A stretch of 64,000 bases of DNA from Molossus alvarezi. Lineage: Eukaryota > Chordata > Mammalia > Chiroptera > Molossidae. Where the stretch lies: contig CM073893.1 of NCBI GenBank assembly GCA_037176705.1, forward strand, positions 29,611,182 through 29,675,181, in the 5' to 3' direction. Shown in pieces: positions 45,306-57,360 of the stretch; position 1 is the first letter of the stretch; the number at the start of each line of letters is the position of its first letter. The notes under the pieces are model-generated. The model ran no database searches, was not told the DNA's origin, and saw only the letters and a program-made list of their open reading frames with translations. Made by a program: the position numbers and the translations under genes.

Positions 45306-45339
45306 GATTTATACTCATGTTCATAAATGCTAAAAAACA

Positions 45340-46558
45340 AAAACAAAAACAAACAAAAAAAAACTTCTTAAATTATAAATTATAAAATTATCACTGAGTT
45401 TTATTTTTTCTTTTACAAATATTAAATATTTCTTTATTTTAAACTCTCTAAAACAGAGGTCACTTTTCCAGAAGGCTAAAAAATTACTTGAATGGAAAAA
45501 TCACAGAGTGAAGCCTTGTGACTGTATCTGTATAGCACACATCATAGTTAAACTCTACCATTATATAGTGAGAGCCTAACAGAAGCATCTTATCTTACTG
45601 AGATAACATTATAATCCCTATCATTCTGTTAAAATTCTCAGAGAATGATCTTATCACTTGGCAGATGGTTGTAATGTCTTTACCATGCTTTTAATAATGA
45701 CACAGAGTGGCACAAGCATCCTCATTTGTTCTATAACAGTTTGCAAGTTACTTGTCAGTGAAAGGGACCAGAAAGACACTCCACTTGTAATCTATTTTGT
45801 ACTACATCTTTTAAAAAGGTAAATTAATTAAACACTCAAAATTCAGCTATTGCACTTAAAAACACACATTTCTATTTCTTTTCAAGAGAAAGAATATTTG
45901 ACAAAAACGGACTCACACTCCCAGAACGCAAAAGTGCACCTGAGCAGCGCAGCTGTTGCTTCTTTACAAAAAGCACCACAATTGCTTATTTTTATTTCTT
46001 GTACTTTTTTCTTTGCTAATTTGTATTCTGTAATGACCCCTGTAGCTTTTTGAGTATGTGATCTATATTCTATAATAAGTCATATAAGTTGTGTTAAATT
46101 GTTTTTTAGATACAAATAATTAAAAATATAATATAATATGGAAATCATAACAGACCAGTTCTTGGAATCACGTGACTAGAGTTGATGCCTAAAAGTTGTA
46201 AACACTCCTCATATTATATGTTTCAAATAAGAAAAATAAATTTGGAGCACAAAACATTTTGATATGGGAACAGAAGATTATAAAAAAGTAAACAATATTC
46301 ATGAACTTAAATGCATGAAGGTGAAAAATTGAGTCAGCCCTATCTATTTATGTGACTAGTCAAAATTATAGCTCACCTTTCTAATACAGGATAATATATG
46401 CAGGAAATATTGGTCTCTAGATATAAATTGCAGTTAGGGCTCTCAAAAGTATAACTCAAAGAATATTTATATTATAATGAAAATATTTGTGTTATACAAT
46501 GAAGTGGTTGTGCAAATCTAACATATCACACACTTTTATTTTGGTAACTATAAGAAAG
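45340..46558. other. Unassigned AT-rich sequence
   Basis: No gene or repeat recognised. An A/C-rich run at 45332-45363 borders the L1. Confidence 0.55.
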
Positions 46559-46830
46559 AGCATATGCCTTGGCTGGTTTGGCTCAGCGTTTAGAGTGTCG
46601 GCCTGTGGTCCAGAGAGACCCAGGTTCGGTTCCCATTAAGGGCACATACCTCAGTTGCAGTTTGTCCCAGGCCCTGGTTGAGTCATGTGGGTGGCAACCA
46701 CTTGATGTGTCCCTTTCACGTCAATGTTTCTCTCTTTCTCCCTCCCTCCCTCCCTCCCTCCCTCCCTCCCTCCCTCCCTCCCTCCTACTCAATCTGAAGA
46801 AAATATCGAAAAAATGTCCTTGGGTGAGGA

Positions 46831-46883
<53 letters not shown>

Positions 46884-46898
46884 ATAGAGCAAGCATAT
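46559..46898 (+). mobile_element. Ves-type SINE with two expanded microsatellites
   Basis: Head from about 46566 (GCCTTGGCTGGTTTGGCTCA), body and 3' block TGTCCTTGGGTGAGGATAAA. The pyrimidine tract has become (CCCT)n at 46738-46786 and the tail (AAAT)n at 46832-46885. A short flanking word AGCATAT at 46559-46565 and 46892-46898 is the likely target duplication. Confidence 0.92.
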
Positions 46899-49800
46899 AA
46901 TTTCATTTTTAAGTGTTGTTTCTATATCATATGATAACTGACTTTGAAAGGCCTTTGTAAATAATAAAATGTGCTGAAAATAACTTCTTATTATTATTAC
47001 TTTTTAACAATAGGATTCTAAAACTTCGGTGCATGTATAATGGAAATGTTGTACAAGAAAAAAAAAACAAAACTGAGAGCTTCTCTTAATTATTGAAATA
47101 AATACACTACCAAAGTGCCACAATTTTCAAAAAAAAATTATAATTTTGTTAGATCACATTAGTGAAGACCAATCTTATGATATAAAATATATATTAGCAT
47201 ATTTTATTATTTTTAAAATAATTTTTTCTGAGTATACTAATTTAGTAATTTTATATATTTCACAATTATTAAAATTATCTGAATTCCACATGAGTATGTA
47301 GGTTTTTAAACATCTTAGATTTCAAAGGACAGGCTTGTGCATGGAACCTTAAAAAGGCAACCACACAGATACTATGATGAGACTGGTAGAGATATATCAA
47401 TATAAACAATTTTAAAAACCTTTGATTTAATAGAACTTGCTGTTTAACAAGCAGGTACATAGAAAATTGTATAGCAATTTTGAGGAAAGAATACATATTA
47501 ATATTTAAATAGGGTGGTCAAGGGAGCCTTTAATGAGAAGATAACATTGAGTAATGACAAGGAAAAGATGAGGTATAAGTAATAAATATGTCCAAAGAAA
47601 CCGGGTTATACTGAGAAAAAACAATTTTCAAAATCCTTGAGTTGTAGCCAGTAAATTCTGTACCAGGAACAAACAGAAGACTGCTTTTTTTAGTTGCACT
47701 GAATGAGGAGAAGTGAACTCCTAATTAGAGAGAGCTTGAGGAAAAAAATAATAATAATAAGGGGAGTTGGGGCAGAAAAAGCAATAATATTTTTGAAGAA
47801 TTTCTACATAAATTCTGGAGAGAATATGAAGAGAGTGGTGGGATCACAAGAGAGTTCTTTTGAAAAATGGGAGGAAAAATGGAAAAGATACAGCAGAACA
47901 GAAGAAAAAATGATGAGAGAAAATTGTTTGAGTGAGGTCTTTAAGCAGATAAACTAAATTATATCTAGTATAGAAATAAAAAATGTTGGACTCAAAAATA
48001 AATAGGGGTGGATAATTTGGAAGACTTGAAAAGAAGTGGCTTAATATTTGAACCACTAAACTGTGTTTATGAGATAAAAAATAAATGGCCCTTAATATGT
48101 CCCTCCTCAGATAGAGTCTTCCTCTTCCCACTAATTCGCTCCATATTTATTTATAAAAGCCACTTATCCTTGATTCAGAAATTAAAGTAAGCTAACTTGA
48201 ATAGCTTAAAATAGTTATTTTGGTCAGCAGACTGAAGCGTAGAAAAAAATAGTGGCTTATGCTACATGCTAAAACATTTATGACAAAATGTACAAAGTGA
48301 ATTTCAAAGATTTACAAGGATGAGATTGATTGAAAAGATTTATTAAATACAAATGTCACTCCACTCTGCAAAGTACATTCTCTAAGGACCAAAAGAAACA
48401 TTCATGAAGGTATTAAAAACTATATCAGTACGGGAAGTACTAACATCCTTAAATATCTCGATGGGTTATGTCCTCGGAGGCAGGGGATAATGTGAGAGAT
48501 GAAATGAGAGAGTGAGAGGTCACAAGCATGCTGTAAATGTCTGAAACATTTAGGAACATTTAAATATGTCATATAACTCAAGGCATTAAATTGAATAAAA
48601 ATGACCAAGGATAATATAAAAACCCAAAAACAAAAGCATATGTTCCATAGAAGTCACCGAATACAAGATTGATAGAGCTCAGTCAGTGACACTTTATCAT
48701 CAGAAGCAAAAGAAGCATGATAACTATTAAAGGGGGAGAAATGGAGTGGCAACCAAAGTATTTCCAACCACAATTTGTGGTACTGGCTGATTGATCAGGA
48801 GGTCACTAGGAATGAAATATGTTGCCCATCTACTGCTTCCTAATCTATATGACAGTAAAAACTCTAGTTCTGGTGAACCGACTCTTGACCTTAAACAACA
48901 CAACAGATTCGGAGCCTCGCAAACAGTTCTTGAACTTAAGCTAATGCCATATACCAAGATCCCATGACTGAAGTGTCCTTGAGAAAATACTCTGTGCTAC
49001 TGCTAAGGTTATTACTGTAAACATTTCTCCAAGTCTTTTCCAAACAGGTCTTTGGATGAATGTGCCCCAGAAAAACAAATATACCCAGAAAGTGTAGGGA
49101 TTATATAAGACTGGTTGAAACGGATGCCAATACCTAGAAAACCAAAATGTTGCTATTATTTTTTGGTCAGAATGGAGATTTAGGGAAGGTCAGACAATAA
49201 ACTAGATTTTAATCTAAATTAATCTCACAATGTTTCTAATGAGTGTGCTGAACCACCAAGCAATTATTTATCCAGTTCCTGACAATACTAAACTGGATAT
49301 ATAATACTTTTCTGATAACTGAAACTATCCATATATTGGAATTCCAATTTGTCCAGTAAAGCTTATTATGTTTGCAAGCATCAGACGGAAGCTCTTTGAT
49401 CTGCCTCACTCAACCAATATAGGCAATCCATTGAGTAATCCCAAAGATTAGCCATTTCACTAAGTATTTAAAAGAGGTAAGGTAATGGTTTTTACCCAAT
49501 ATTTATGTATCTCACTTCTGGGAGTAGTAGTTCTTGGGAAAGTATTGTACACATATTCAGGTGATGCCTCAAATTCCAGTTGCCATTCAAGATGTGGTAT
49601 CATGTTGGAGAAAATAATATATTCTCTGGCACCTGGCATACACCTATTGATCTGGAAAGTGGGCTCTTTTCCATACCAGTTAGTAAGAATGGTCCATAAC
49701 AATTTACCTTCACGGGATAAGAGAGCATCTTAACCCAGAAAAAAATCAATTATTTTTCTCTGTTTCACAATGTAATCCAGAGGTGATTTGTTTTATTGAT

Positions 49801-50100
49801 AATATGATGTAGTGAGATACAAAATTAACAGAGTTATGCTACAAACCCTTTGAATGTTAAGGAACCTACCATATTAATACATTTCTAAAGGCTCATTTGT
49901 TTGTGGCTTACCTCAAGAGAAACATTAGTTGCTGTACCTTGAATCACAATCACTACAAAAAAGCACAATGGTTGCTGGCTTCTTCTGATTTTAATGGTAA
50001 CAAATACTATATATATCAGTAAACTATTCCAATTCAATATATTAAAAAAAAAATAAGGCTGATATTTTTATATAAGGCTCAAAACAAGAAAAAGTTCAGC
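46899..50100. other. Unassigned sequence
   Basis: 3.2 kb without a recognised gene. Part of it (about 48700-49740) is less AT-rich and has several short frames on both strands (for example 49460-49702 minus, 48727-48957 minus) with no motif I can name. It could be an old, decayed mobile element. The rest is AT-rich. Confidence 0.5.
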
Positions 50101-50824
50101 CCCACATCCAGTTATGTGTGGACCACGTTTTATCTACTTATCCATCAACTGACAGTTAGCTGTTTCTATGTCTTGGTTATCATTAATAGTGCCGTAGTGA
50201 ACATGGGTGTGTAACTATTTCTTCAAGATTCTGATTTCAGTTATTTTAGATAAATGCCCAGAAGTGAAATTGCTGGGTTACATGGCAATTCTATTTTAAA
50301 ATTTTTTGAGAAAATGTCACTTATTTTTTAATAATATTTGCACCATTCTGCACTCCACCAAGGGCATGGGGGTCCCAATTTCTTCATATCCTCGCTTAAC
50401 ACTTGTTATCTTTTATCTTGTTTTTGATAATAGCACTCAGAACACATGTGAAGTGACATACCATTGTGGCTTTAATTTATCCACTGCTGATGTTAAATTT
50501 CTTTTCTTATACTTGTTGGCCGTTTCTATTTCTTCTTTAGAGAAATGTCTCCTCCAGCATTTTGTTCATTTTTTTAACTAAGTTATTCAGATTTTATTAT
50601 CTTGCTATTGAGGAGTTGTAGGAGTTATTTATATATTTTTAATAGTATCCCCTTATCAGATAGATAGTTTGAAATATTTTCTCCTTTGAACTCTATTGCT
50701 TGTTTCATTTGCTATAAAACAGAAGTGTTTCAGTTTAAATCAATTCGCTTATTATTTTTGCTTTGCTTACTGTGCTTTTGGTTTTATATCCAAGAAATCT
50801 TTGCCAAGAGCAATGCCATAAAGC

Positions 50825-50870
50825 TTTTCATCTATCATCTAGCTATCATCTATCTATCTACCATCTATCT

Positions 50871-50916
<46 letters not shown>

Positions 50917-50929
50917 ATCTATCTATCTA

Positions 50930-50966
<37 letters not shown>

Positions 50967-50992
50967 ATCTATCTATCATCTATATATATATT
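50825..50992. repeat. (TATC)n microsatellite
   Basis: About 165 bp of TATC/CATC units, with interruptions such as TATCATC and TACTATC. It abuts the complemented 3' end of an L1 fragment, so it may have grown from that element's tail. Confidence 0.95.
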
Positions 50993-51185
50993 TGAAATTT
51001 TATTATTGCATTTATTGGAGTGACATTGATTAATAAAATTGTATGGGTTACAGGTGTTTAATTCTCTGATACATCATTTGTACATTGTATAGTGCATTTA
51101 CCACCCAAATCAAGTCTCCTTTCATCACCATTTATCTCCCCTTTACTCTCTTCAGCCTCCTCCTCTTCCCTCTGTGGGACATCCA
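50993..51185 (-). mobile_element. L1 3' UTR fragment inside an older L1
   Basis: The plus strand reads TTTATTGGAGTGACATTGATTAATAAAATTGTATGGGTTACAGG-type sequence, with CCAAATCAAGTCTCCTTTCA following, similar to 31110-31230. 51186-51490 is not assigned. Confidence 0.75.
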
Positions 51186-51605
51186 AACCTGCAATCAATT
51201 CTGTATTCTGATTTCTCAATAGACTTCTGATACCAATAGTTTTGTTGGCTCAGAAATCCTACACTATGCAGAAACATGAAAACAATTTCTCTGAAAGTCC
51301 ACAAATGGAAATCAGTCTATATTATATTATGGGGCTGATACATATGCAGATAGGTCCAATATACAACTTGTAATTGCACACACACACATATAATATTATA
51401 GGATATATTTTATTTTATAATATAAATGGAACTAGAGAAAATAAAATTTGAGTACACACTAAAATATGAGTGTTTTCTTTTTCCTTATTTTGGTATCATT
51501 GCCAAGACCCATATCATAAAACTTCTCTGTATCTTTTTATTCCATGGATTTTATTGTTTCAGGACTTAGATATCTAAGTCTTTAATCCATTTTGAGTTTT
51601 CCTTT

Positions 51606-53053
51606 TTTTATATTAGCTTTATTTCTTTTGATTTATGTAAGTATATATAAGTACAAATATCAGAAAAAAATCATTTGGGAAAAAAATATTACACATATAA
51701 TTTTCTCTATAATACCAAACATGAAAGCTGTAAGACAATTAGACCTGTTTTCTTATTATACAAGTAATAATGCTGGATTTCTTTCATTGTCAGCATTTGG
51801 TTTCATTAGCCATAGGAGCTACTGCTTTGTTCCAGAATTTACTATTAAATATGGGCTAGTGACAAAGGCTGAGCATCTCTATTAACAGTCATCCCAGAAA
51901 ACATTTATTTACTAAGATAATTTTATTTACTCAGTCGTTTTATGTACTTTAGTAATTAAAAGCATTTATGATAAAACTGAAGGCAATGAAAGTTCCTTAA
52001 ATCACAAGAATAAAAAACAAACCTAAAGACAGATTTATGAAAGGAACTCGTCAGATTTACATTTGTACTAAATCTTATAAAATTTTTTCTTCCTTTTTGT
52101 GAGAAAGTAAATTACCTCAATATTTTCGTGAAAATATTTTATGGATACTAAAATTTTAATGTTATTTCTCATGCATTGTAGCCATTAATCTTAAATCAGT
52201 TCTAATTAATTGTTATATAAAACTCTTTTCAATCTTCTGTCTGTAAGCTATTTATATGTTTCTAAATTTCTTTATTTTCCAAAATGTTATTTCATTTATC
52301 TCTCTGCCTCTTGTTTTAGGTTGAGTGTTATAATAAAATCACTTATTCTAGCTGAATATTTGTCTTAAATTAGTGTTAAAAGGATCTGTTTTATCAAATG
52401 GTGGCAAGATCATTCTAAACTTATAGCTGCACAATGGTTTGCATATATTTTATTTATTCAGCACCTCTGCAGAAACCAAGTCACTGATTATTCATGTCCC
52501 AAAATGATGAAACTAAGAAAATAGAGTGGAACTAGGAGTGTAGAACCTGACTCAGTTTTGAGACTTACTTCCCTTTGGTGGTAGTCTCCTAACAGGTTAT
52601 TTTCCTTCTCTGTAATGAGTATTCTGATTTCAAGTTCAAATTATAAACTCTAATTTCAGCAAAAAAATTATGAAAAAATAGTTGAGGACAAGGAATAAAT
52701 TTAACACTAACTACAATTTTCACATACTATACCTACAAAGTATTACATGGGACTTAATATGTAGCATTGATTTAAGAGACTATAATCTTATTTATTTAAC
52801 TATTTAATTTTCAATTTTAATATTGAATCCATGAATACTTAAAAAAATTTAGCTATAAAATATCTACTATTCTGAACATGTTTAAAATATTCGGGTACTA
52901 TCAAAAGTTTTAAAGAAAGAAGGGCATTGCATATTTGAGTTTCTTGTCTTTTTCTTTTTTTATAAAGAAGATAAATGCCTGCTTATGAAAAGACATGAGA
53001 AACTAACTTTACTCAGGAGAAGAAAAGCTTATTTTAAATTTTTTATTAATTAA

Positions 53054-53086
<33 letters not shown>

Positions 53087-53092
53087 ATTATT
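51606..53092. other. Unassigned AT-rich sequence
   Basis: No gene or repeat recognised; T/A-rich simple sequence at 53030-53092 leads into the next SINE. Confidence 0.55.
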
Positions 53093-53336
53093 TTTTATCC
53101 TCACCCGAGGACATTTTTTCATTTTTTGTTCAGATAGAGCAGAAGGGACAGAGATGAAGAGAGAGAGAGAGGAACATCGACGTGAAAGGGACACATCAAG
53201 TGGCTGCTACCCGCACAACCCAACCAGGGCTGGGGACAAACTGCAACCAAGGTACATGCCCTTAGCGGCAAGCTGAACCCGAGTCTCTCGAGACCGCAGG
53301 CCAACGCTCTAACCGCTGAGCAAAGCTGGCTAGGGC
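53093..53336 (-). mobile_element. Ves-type SINE, full length
   Basis: Complemented 3' block TATCCTCACCCGAGGACATT, GA-rich tract, CACATCAAGTGGCTGCTACC, CAACCAGGGCTGGGGACAAA, and a head ending GAGCAAAGCTGGCTAGGGC. It sits in TATTTAT-rich DNA, so the target duplication cannot be defined. Confidence 0.93.
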
Positions 53337-53339
53337 TAT

Positions 53340-54012
53340 TTATTTATTTATATTTAGTTTCACTAATGTAATGGAGGCCCAGAGGAGTATATATTGGAGA
53401 AGACGCCCTAAAGTTGGCTTTGAGGGCTTCTCCTGGGCCTGACCTCAGTTGCCTGCTTCTTCTGGTGTCCAAGCCTCAGGCCAGAGAGGTGCTGGCATCC
53501 CAACTTGGGCTGTGAAGTCCACTTCGGTGCAGGCTGGGTGACAGGGACAGCCAAGCAGAGACAGGACACGTGCTTGTAGTTTACGCTGGGTCATGGCCTA
53601 GTTCTCCGGGATCACTCTCTGTGCCAGGCTTTGCCTGACAGCCGCAGCACTAGGTCTTGCTGATATGAATGACAGGTACTTGGGACTTCTTGGTGGAGTC
53701 CTGAGCCCTTTGGAAATGTTCCTCCTGACCTTTGTGCAACTGCGTGTGTGTGTAGCGATGCCTAAAGGAGCATGTTGCTGAGAAAGCAGGGCTCTCTGGG
53801 CTTCTGGGTCAGGCTCCTGTCGGCTTCTCTGTGGATGATGCCTTCTGGATGTTTGCTCAGCCCCTTGCTCTAGTAGTGACAGTGCAAGTAGCCAGAACTT
53901 GGGAGCTCCAAGCTGCATATGGTGGTCAGACTCGGTCTTTCCTGTCATCAGCAAGACCTGTTAGTCTGCATCCTCCAGCAACTCCTCTCTCTCTGCCAGA
54001 ATCTTCAAATGA
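53340..54012 (-). pseudogene. GC-richer block, possible processed pseudogene (source unknown)
   Basis: About 670 bp with much higher GC than both flanks. On the minus strand it ends in an A/T-rich stretch containing AAATAAATAAATA (complement at about 53338-53355), like a decayed poly(A) end, into which a SINE may have inserted. The longest minus frame is 53954-53598 (118 codons). It has no motif I recognise, and no consistent frame spans the block. I cannot name a parent gene. It could instead be an unrecognised old repeat or a single-copy sequence. Confidence 0.35.
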
Positions 54013-54015
54013 GGT

Positions 54016-54066
54016 AATACTAAGTGATTTAAAAAAATACCAGGAATACTAAGTGATTTTTAAAAA
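54016..54066. repeat. Short tandem duplication (29 bp)
   Basis: AATACTAAGTGATTT occurs at 54016-54030 and 54045-54059, with A-rich text after each: a local two-copy duplication. Confidence 0.85.
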
Positions 54067-54656
54067 ATGATGATTATGTCATTCTGTGTCATTCTAGTCA
54101 ATTACACCCCGTTTCATTTATATATGCAAAAATAATGTGAATTTTTTATCATCTAGTCATTCACATATGTTGGAAGGAAAGATAGCTAACGGAAAAGAAA
54201 AACCAAGGTCCACGGAGGGACTAAACTGATTGAATTCACTATGTATTTATACCAGACCTGTCATTATTTTTTTTTGCATCCCAAATTTAATTATACTGTT
54301 AATAAAGCTAAATGGATCATTGCCACCATTGCGCTCCCTCCTCGAGTTTTGAAAACTTTATGTAGCACTTTCTGAGAATGTTTAAGAACAAGAATTACTG
54401 ATAGTGATAATGGTAACAAAGAATCTAAAGACATTTTCTGCAGGATTTATTCATTGCCATTATTCATTTTATTTTAATGGCCGATATTAATATCTTTTAA
54501 TCAGTTCAATTTTCTTGAAAATAATAATTATGAAGTAGGTTTGTTCACAGAGAAAAAATAAGGGCTTAACCAGAAAGTTAAAAGCAATAGATAGAAGGTG
54601 ATCTTGTCAACAATCTTATCTATTTTACCTGAAATGAGAGCCAATTTATACACATT
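54067..54656. other. Unassigned AT-rich sequence
   Basis: No gene or repeat recognised upstream of the plus-strand L1. Confidence 0.55.
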
Positions 54657-54670
54657 AAAAAAACAAAAAC

Positions 54671-55616
54671 AGAGAAGATGGAGGCGGGCAGGACCGGAGG
54701 GAGGGTGAGTGTGAGAGAGTGACCAAGTGTGTGAGAGAGTGTGAGTGGACGCAGAGGTGGACCACCAAACCCGAGCAGTGCAGAGACTCCGAGCAGAAGG
54801 TTCCTGTGCTGTGGACAGGATCAGCCAGCTACCACTGTAAGTGGCCCTTCAAGGCTCTTCTACCTGTGCTGTGGGGAGGTCCCACCATTCTGGAAGATCC
54901 TAGGTCTTCCCTTGGAGGAGGCAGGATGAGCTAGAGCCCAGCAACCTGAGCCCACCAGCGCACCTGGCACCATCAAGCCAGTGGACACTCTGTGTCAACA
55001 CAGACCTGTGCACAGTAGTGGAGCTGTCAAGGTGCTGGTCGCAGAAGCCTCAGATAGCCCGGAGCCCAGCACCATCCCCCACAGCAGCAGCCCAATCAGA
55101 GTCCAGACATACCCCGAGCAAAAGAGGCTGGGGAACAACCATCCATCCCTAGGCAACAGAAGCACAGACCAGCAGCTGAGACCGATCCCCAAAAACTACA
55201 ACAAAAGCTGAACAGGAGTTGAACCCCATGGGAGAGCAGCACTCCCCAGCAGCCAGTGGTGGAATCTGGGGCTCCACAGAGGCCTATGCAGGCCAGTAGC
55301 TCACAAGAGCAATGGGAAGCCAGAGCCTGAGAGACTGGTGCAATCCAGCTGCACGTCCATGGGACCTGCAGGGTGAGGGGGCACCAGAGAGGCCTATGCA
55401 ACCCAGCAGGGACTGTGATATCCAGTTACCCAAGGGACCTGTGGAGTGCTGAAGCACCAGAGAGCCCTGTGCAACCCAGCAGTCCATAACATAGGCATAG
55501 AGCCTGGTCCCCAAAGGGAATGTGTGATGATCCAGTTACCCGCAGTACCTGCAGGGTGCTGGGGCACCAGGAAGGCCTGTGTGACCCAGCTGCACACAAT
55601 ATAGGAATAGAGGATG
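54671..55616 (+). promoter_or_regulatory. Extra 5' module of L1 copy C
   Basis: GC-rich sequence starting AAGATGGAGGCGGGC (54675), a YY1-like L1 start motif, followed by a GTGAGAGAGTG tract and about 900 bp with no counterpart in copies A or B. It ends at the second L1-type start AAAATGGAGGCAGAGTGAAT (about 55619). It may be an alternative L1 promoter module, or a separate retroposed sequence upstream of the L1. Its right third contains irregular tandem repeats. Confidence 0.55.
55255..55600 (+). repeat. Irregular tandem repeats in L1 copy C 5' module
   Basis: Repeated blocks of the form (C/G)ACCTG(C/T)(A/G)G(G/A)GTG..GCACCAG(A/G)(G/A)AG(G/C)CCTATGCAACCCAGC begin near 55366, 55433 and 55545, with the linker ATCCAGTTACCC near 55412 and 55533. 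Units are roughly 67-110 bp and diverged. Confidence 0.75.
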
Positions 55617-56412
55617 TAAAAATGGAGGCAGAGTGAATAGAAGCTACACAAACGATCTCCCAGGACCAAACAGGAATTACAACTAAAATAAAGACAAATC
55701 CTCAGAAAAAGAAACAGAAAGGCAGCTGGACAGAACCATACAACCAGGGACACTGGTAGGGTCTGTGGAGGCACGAGTGGGTGGCAGGCTGGGAGCACAT
55801 GACAGCAGCAGCCTTAGCTGTGAGCAGAGCCCTTGGGGAATAAAGATCAAGCCCACTTGACAGCTCAGAGAGCCATGACAGAGTGCTAAAATAGCCACAG
55901 CCACTCACCTGGGGGCTACAGCAGAGGGAGGACAGACTTCGCTGGAACGCTATGAGGACAACTGAGATTTGGAGGGCACTCAGAGTTTTCACTGAGTTGC
56001 GGCGACAAAGGAAAGTGGCCAATGTGCTCCTTCCCCAAGCTGTGAGGAAGAGCAGCAGCCACCCTCCACCCCTGGAGATTCAGCCTTTCCCAGGTGAGGC
56101 AAAGAAATGCAAATTGAGGCTCATTAACAACCAGCATCTATCCCACCATCTGGAAATCTTCTTATGCAGAACACCAGGGCTACATTCCAAGGCACTGAGT
56201 AAATGAGACTACTAGCCACCAGACAAAAGCTAGAGGATAACTGAACCTTTCCTGGGCTTGCAAATCTACCCAGGTAAGTAAGACTTGACAATGGTGTTTA
56301 ACATGTACCCACCCAGGCTCATCCAATCCCAGTAGAGGGAGTCACAAACAGCAGAACATCAACACCCACAGGAAAAATTTGGCAGGCTCCAAAACCCACT
56401 GAGATAGCCAAA
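55617..56412 (+). promoter_or_regulatory. L1 5' UTR of copy C, core part
   Basis: Homologous to the 5' UTRs of copies A and B: GAAGCTACACAAACGATCTCC, CAGGACCAAACAGGAATTAC, and GGCACTCAGAGTTTTCACTG. The 19-bp array is reduced to about one unit, near 55800 (GCCTTAGCTGTGAGCAGAGC). Confidence 0.8.
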
Positions 56413-57221
56413 ATGGTGAAATGAAGAAACAAATCCCAAGTGAAAGAACAAGACAACTCTATCAAAGACGAGATCAATGAAATGCAGCTAAGCAAATTAT
56501 CAGAGGTAGAGTTCAGAACCATGATCTTGAGGAAGCTCAACAGCATGAGTAAGGACATCAGCTCCATGAATAATGATATAGAAACACTGAAAACCAACCA
56601 AGGGAAAATGAAGAATGACATAGCAGAAATAAAAAACACATTAGAAGTACTAACCAGCAGAGTAGAGGAAGCTGAGGACCGGATCAGTGAATTAGAAGAC
56701 AGGGTAGAGAAAAATCAACCAATCAGAAAGCCAAAAGGAAAAAACAATCAAAAAACAGGAAGACAGCTTAAGAGACAGTGGGAAACTGGAAATGTAATAA
56801 CATTCGCATCATAGGAGTCCCCAAAGAGGAAGTAAATGGGCAAGGGTTAGAGAATATATTTGAAGAAATAGTGACAGAAAACTTACTTAACTTGGTGAAG
56901 AAAGAAGGCATTTAAGTTCAAGAAGCACAGAGAGCCCCAAGTAAGAAGAACCCAAATAAGCCCACACCAAGACACATAGTAATTAAAATGCCAAAAATTA
57001 AAGACAAAGAGAGAATCATAAAGGCAGCAAGAGATAAGCAACAGGTTACCTACAAAGGAAACCCCATAAGGCTCTCAGCTGACTTCTCAAGAGAAACACT
57101 ACAGACCAGAAGGGAGTGGCAAGAAGTAATCAAGGTCATGAAAAACAAGGATCTGAATCCAAGACTACTCTATCCAACAAGTCAGTCTTTCAAAATAGAA
57201 GGTCAAATAAAGAGCTTCCCA

Positions 57222-57252
<31 letters not shown>

Positions 57253-57310
57253 AAAACTAAGGAATATATTAACAGCAAACCAGCACTGCAAAATATGCTA
57301 AAAGGACTGC
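56413..57310 (+). pseudogene. L1 ORF1 remnant, copy C
   Basis: 56440-56814 (124 codons) carries the coiled coil: NTLEVLTSRVEEAEDRISEL followed by EDRVEKNQPIRKPKGKNNQ. The frame shifts near 56815 at the IRIIGVPKE block, and a TAA stop lies at about 56912. 56988-57260 (90 codons) resumes the C-terminal domain (MPKIKDKERIIKAARDKQQ, LSADFSRETLQ, KDLNPRLLYPTS). The parent protein binds L1 RNA as a trimer; this copy cannot make it whole. Confidence 0.9.
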
Positions 57311-57360
57311 TATAATTAGTAGAAGAAATAGGAAGAAAAATAGAACCACAGTAAACAAAA

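Larger units (their letters stand above)
50100..51605 (-). mobile_element. Old L1 ORF2 3' part, split by a later insertion
   Basis: 50100-50820 is the complement of distal ORF2 (for example ATTAATAGTGCCGTAGTGAACATGG, CCCCTTATCAGATAGATAG, CCAAGAAATCTTTGCCAAGAG). It appears to resume at about 51499 (TTGCCAAGACCCATATCATAAA) to 51605 (TTTAATCCATTTTGAGTTTT). Between lie a TATC microsatellite and an L1 3' UTR fragment. No open frame remains. Confidence 0.75.

Noticed and set aside
50686..51033. Tyr/Leu/Ser-repeat frame of 115 codons
   Set aside because: It is a translation of the (TATC)n microsatellite.
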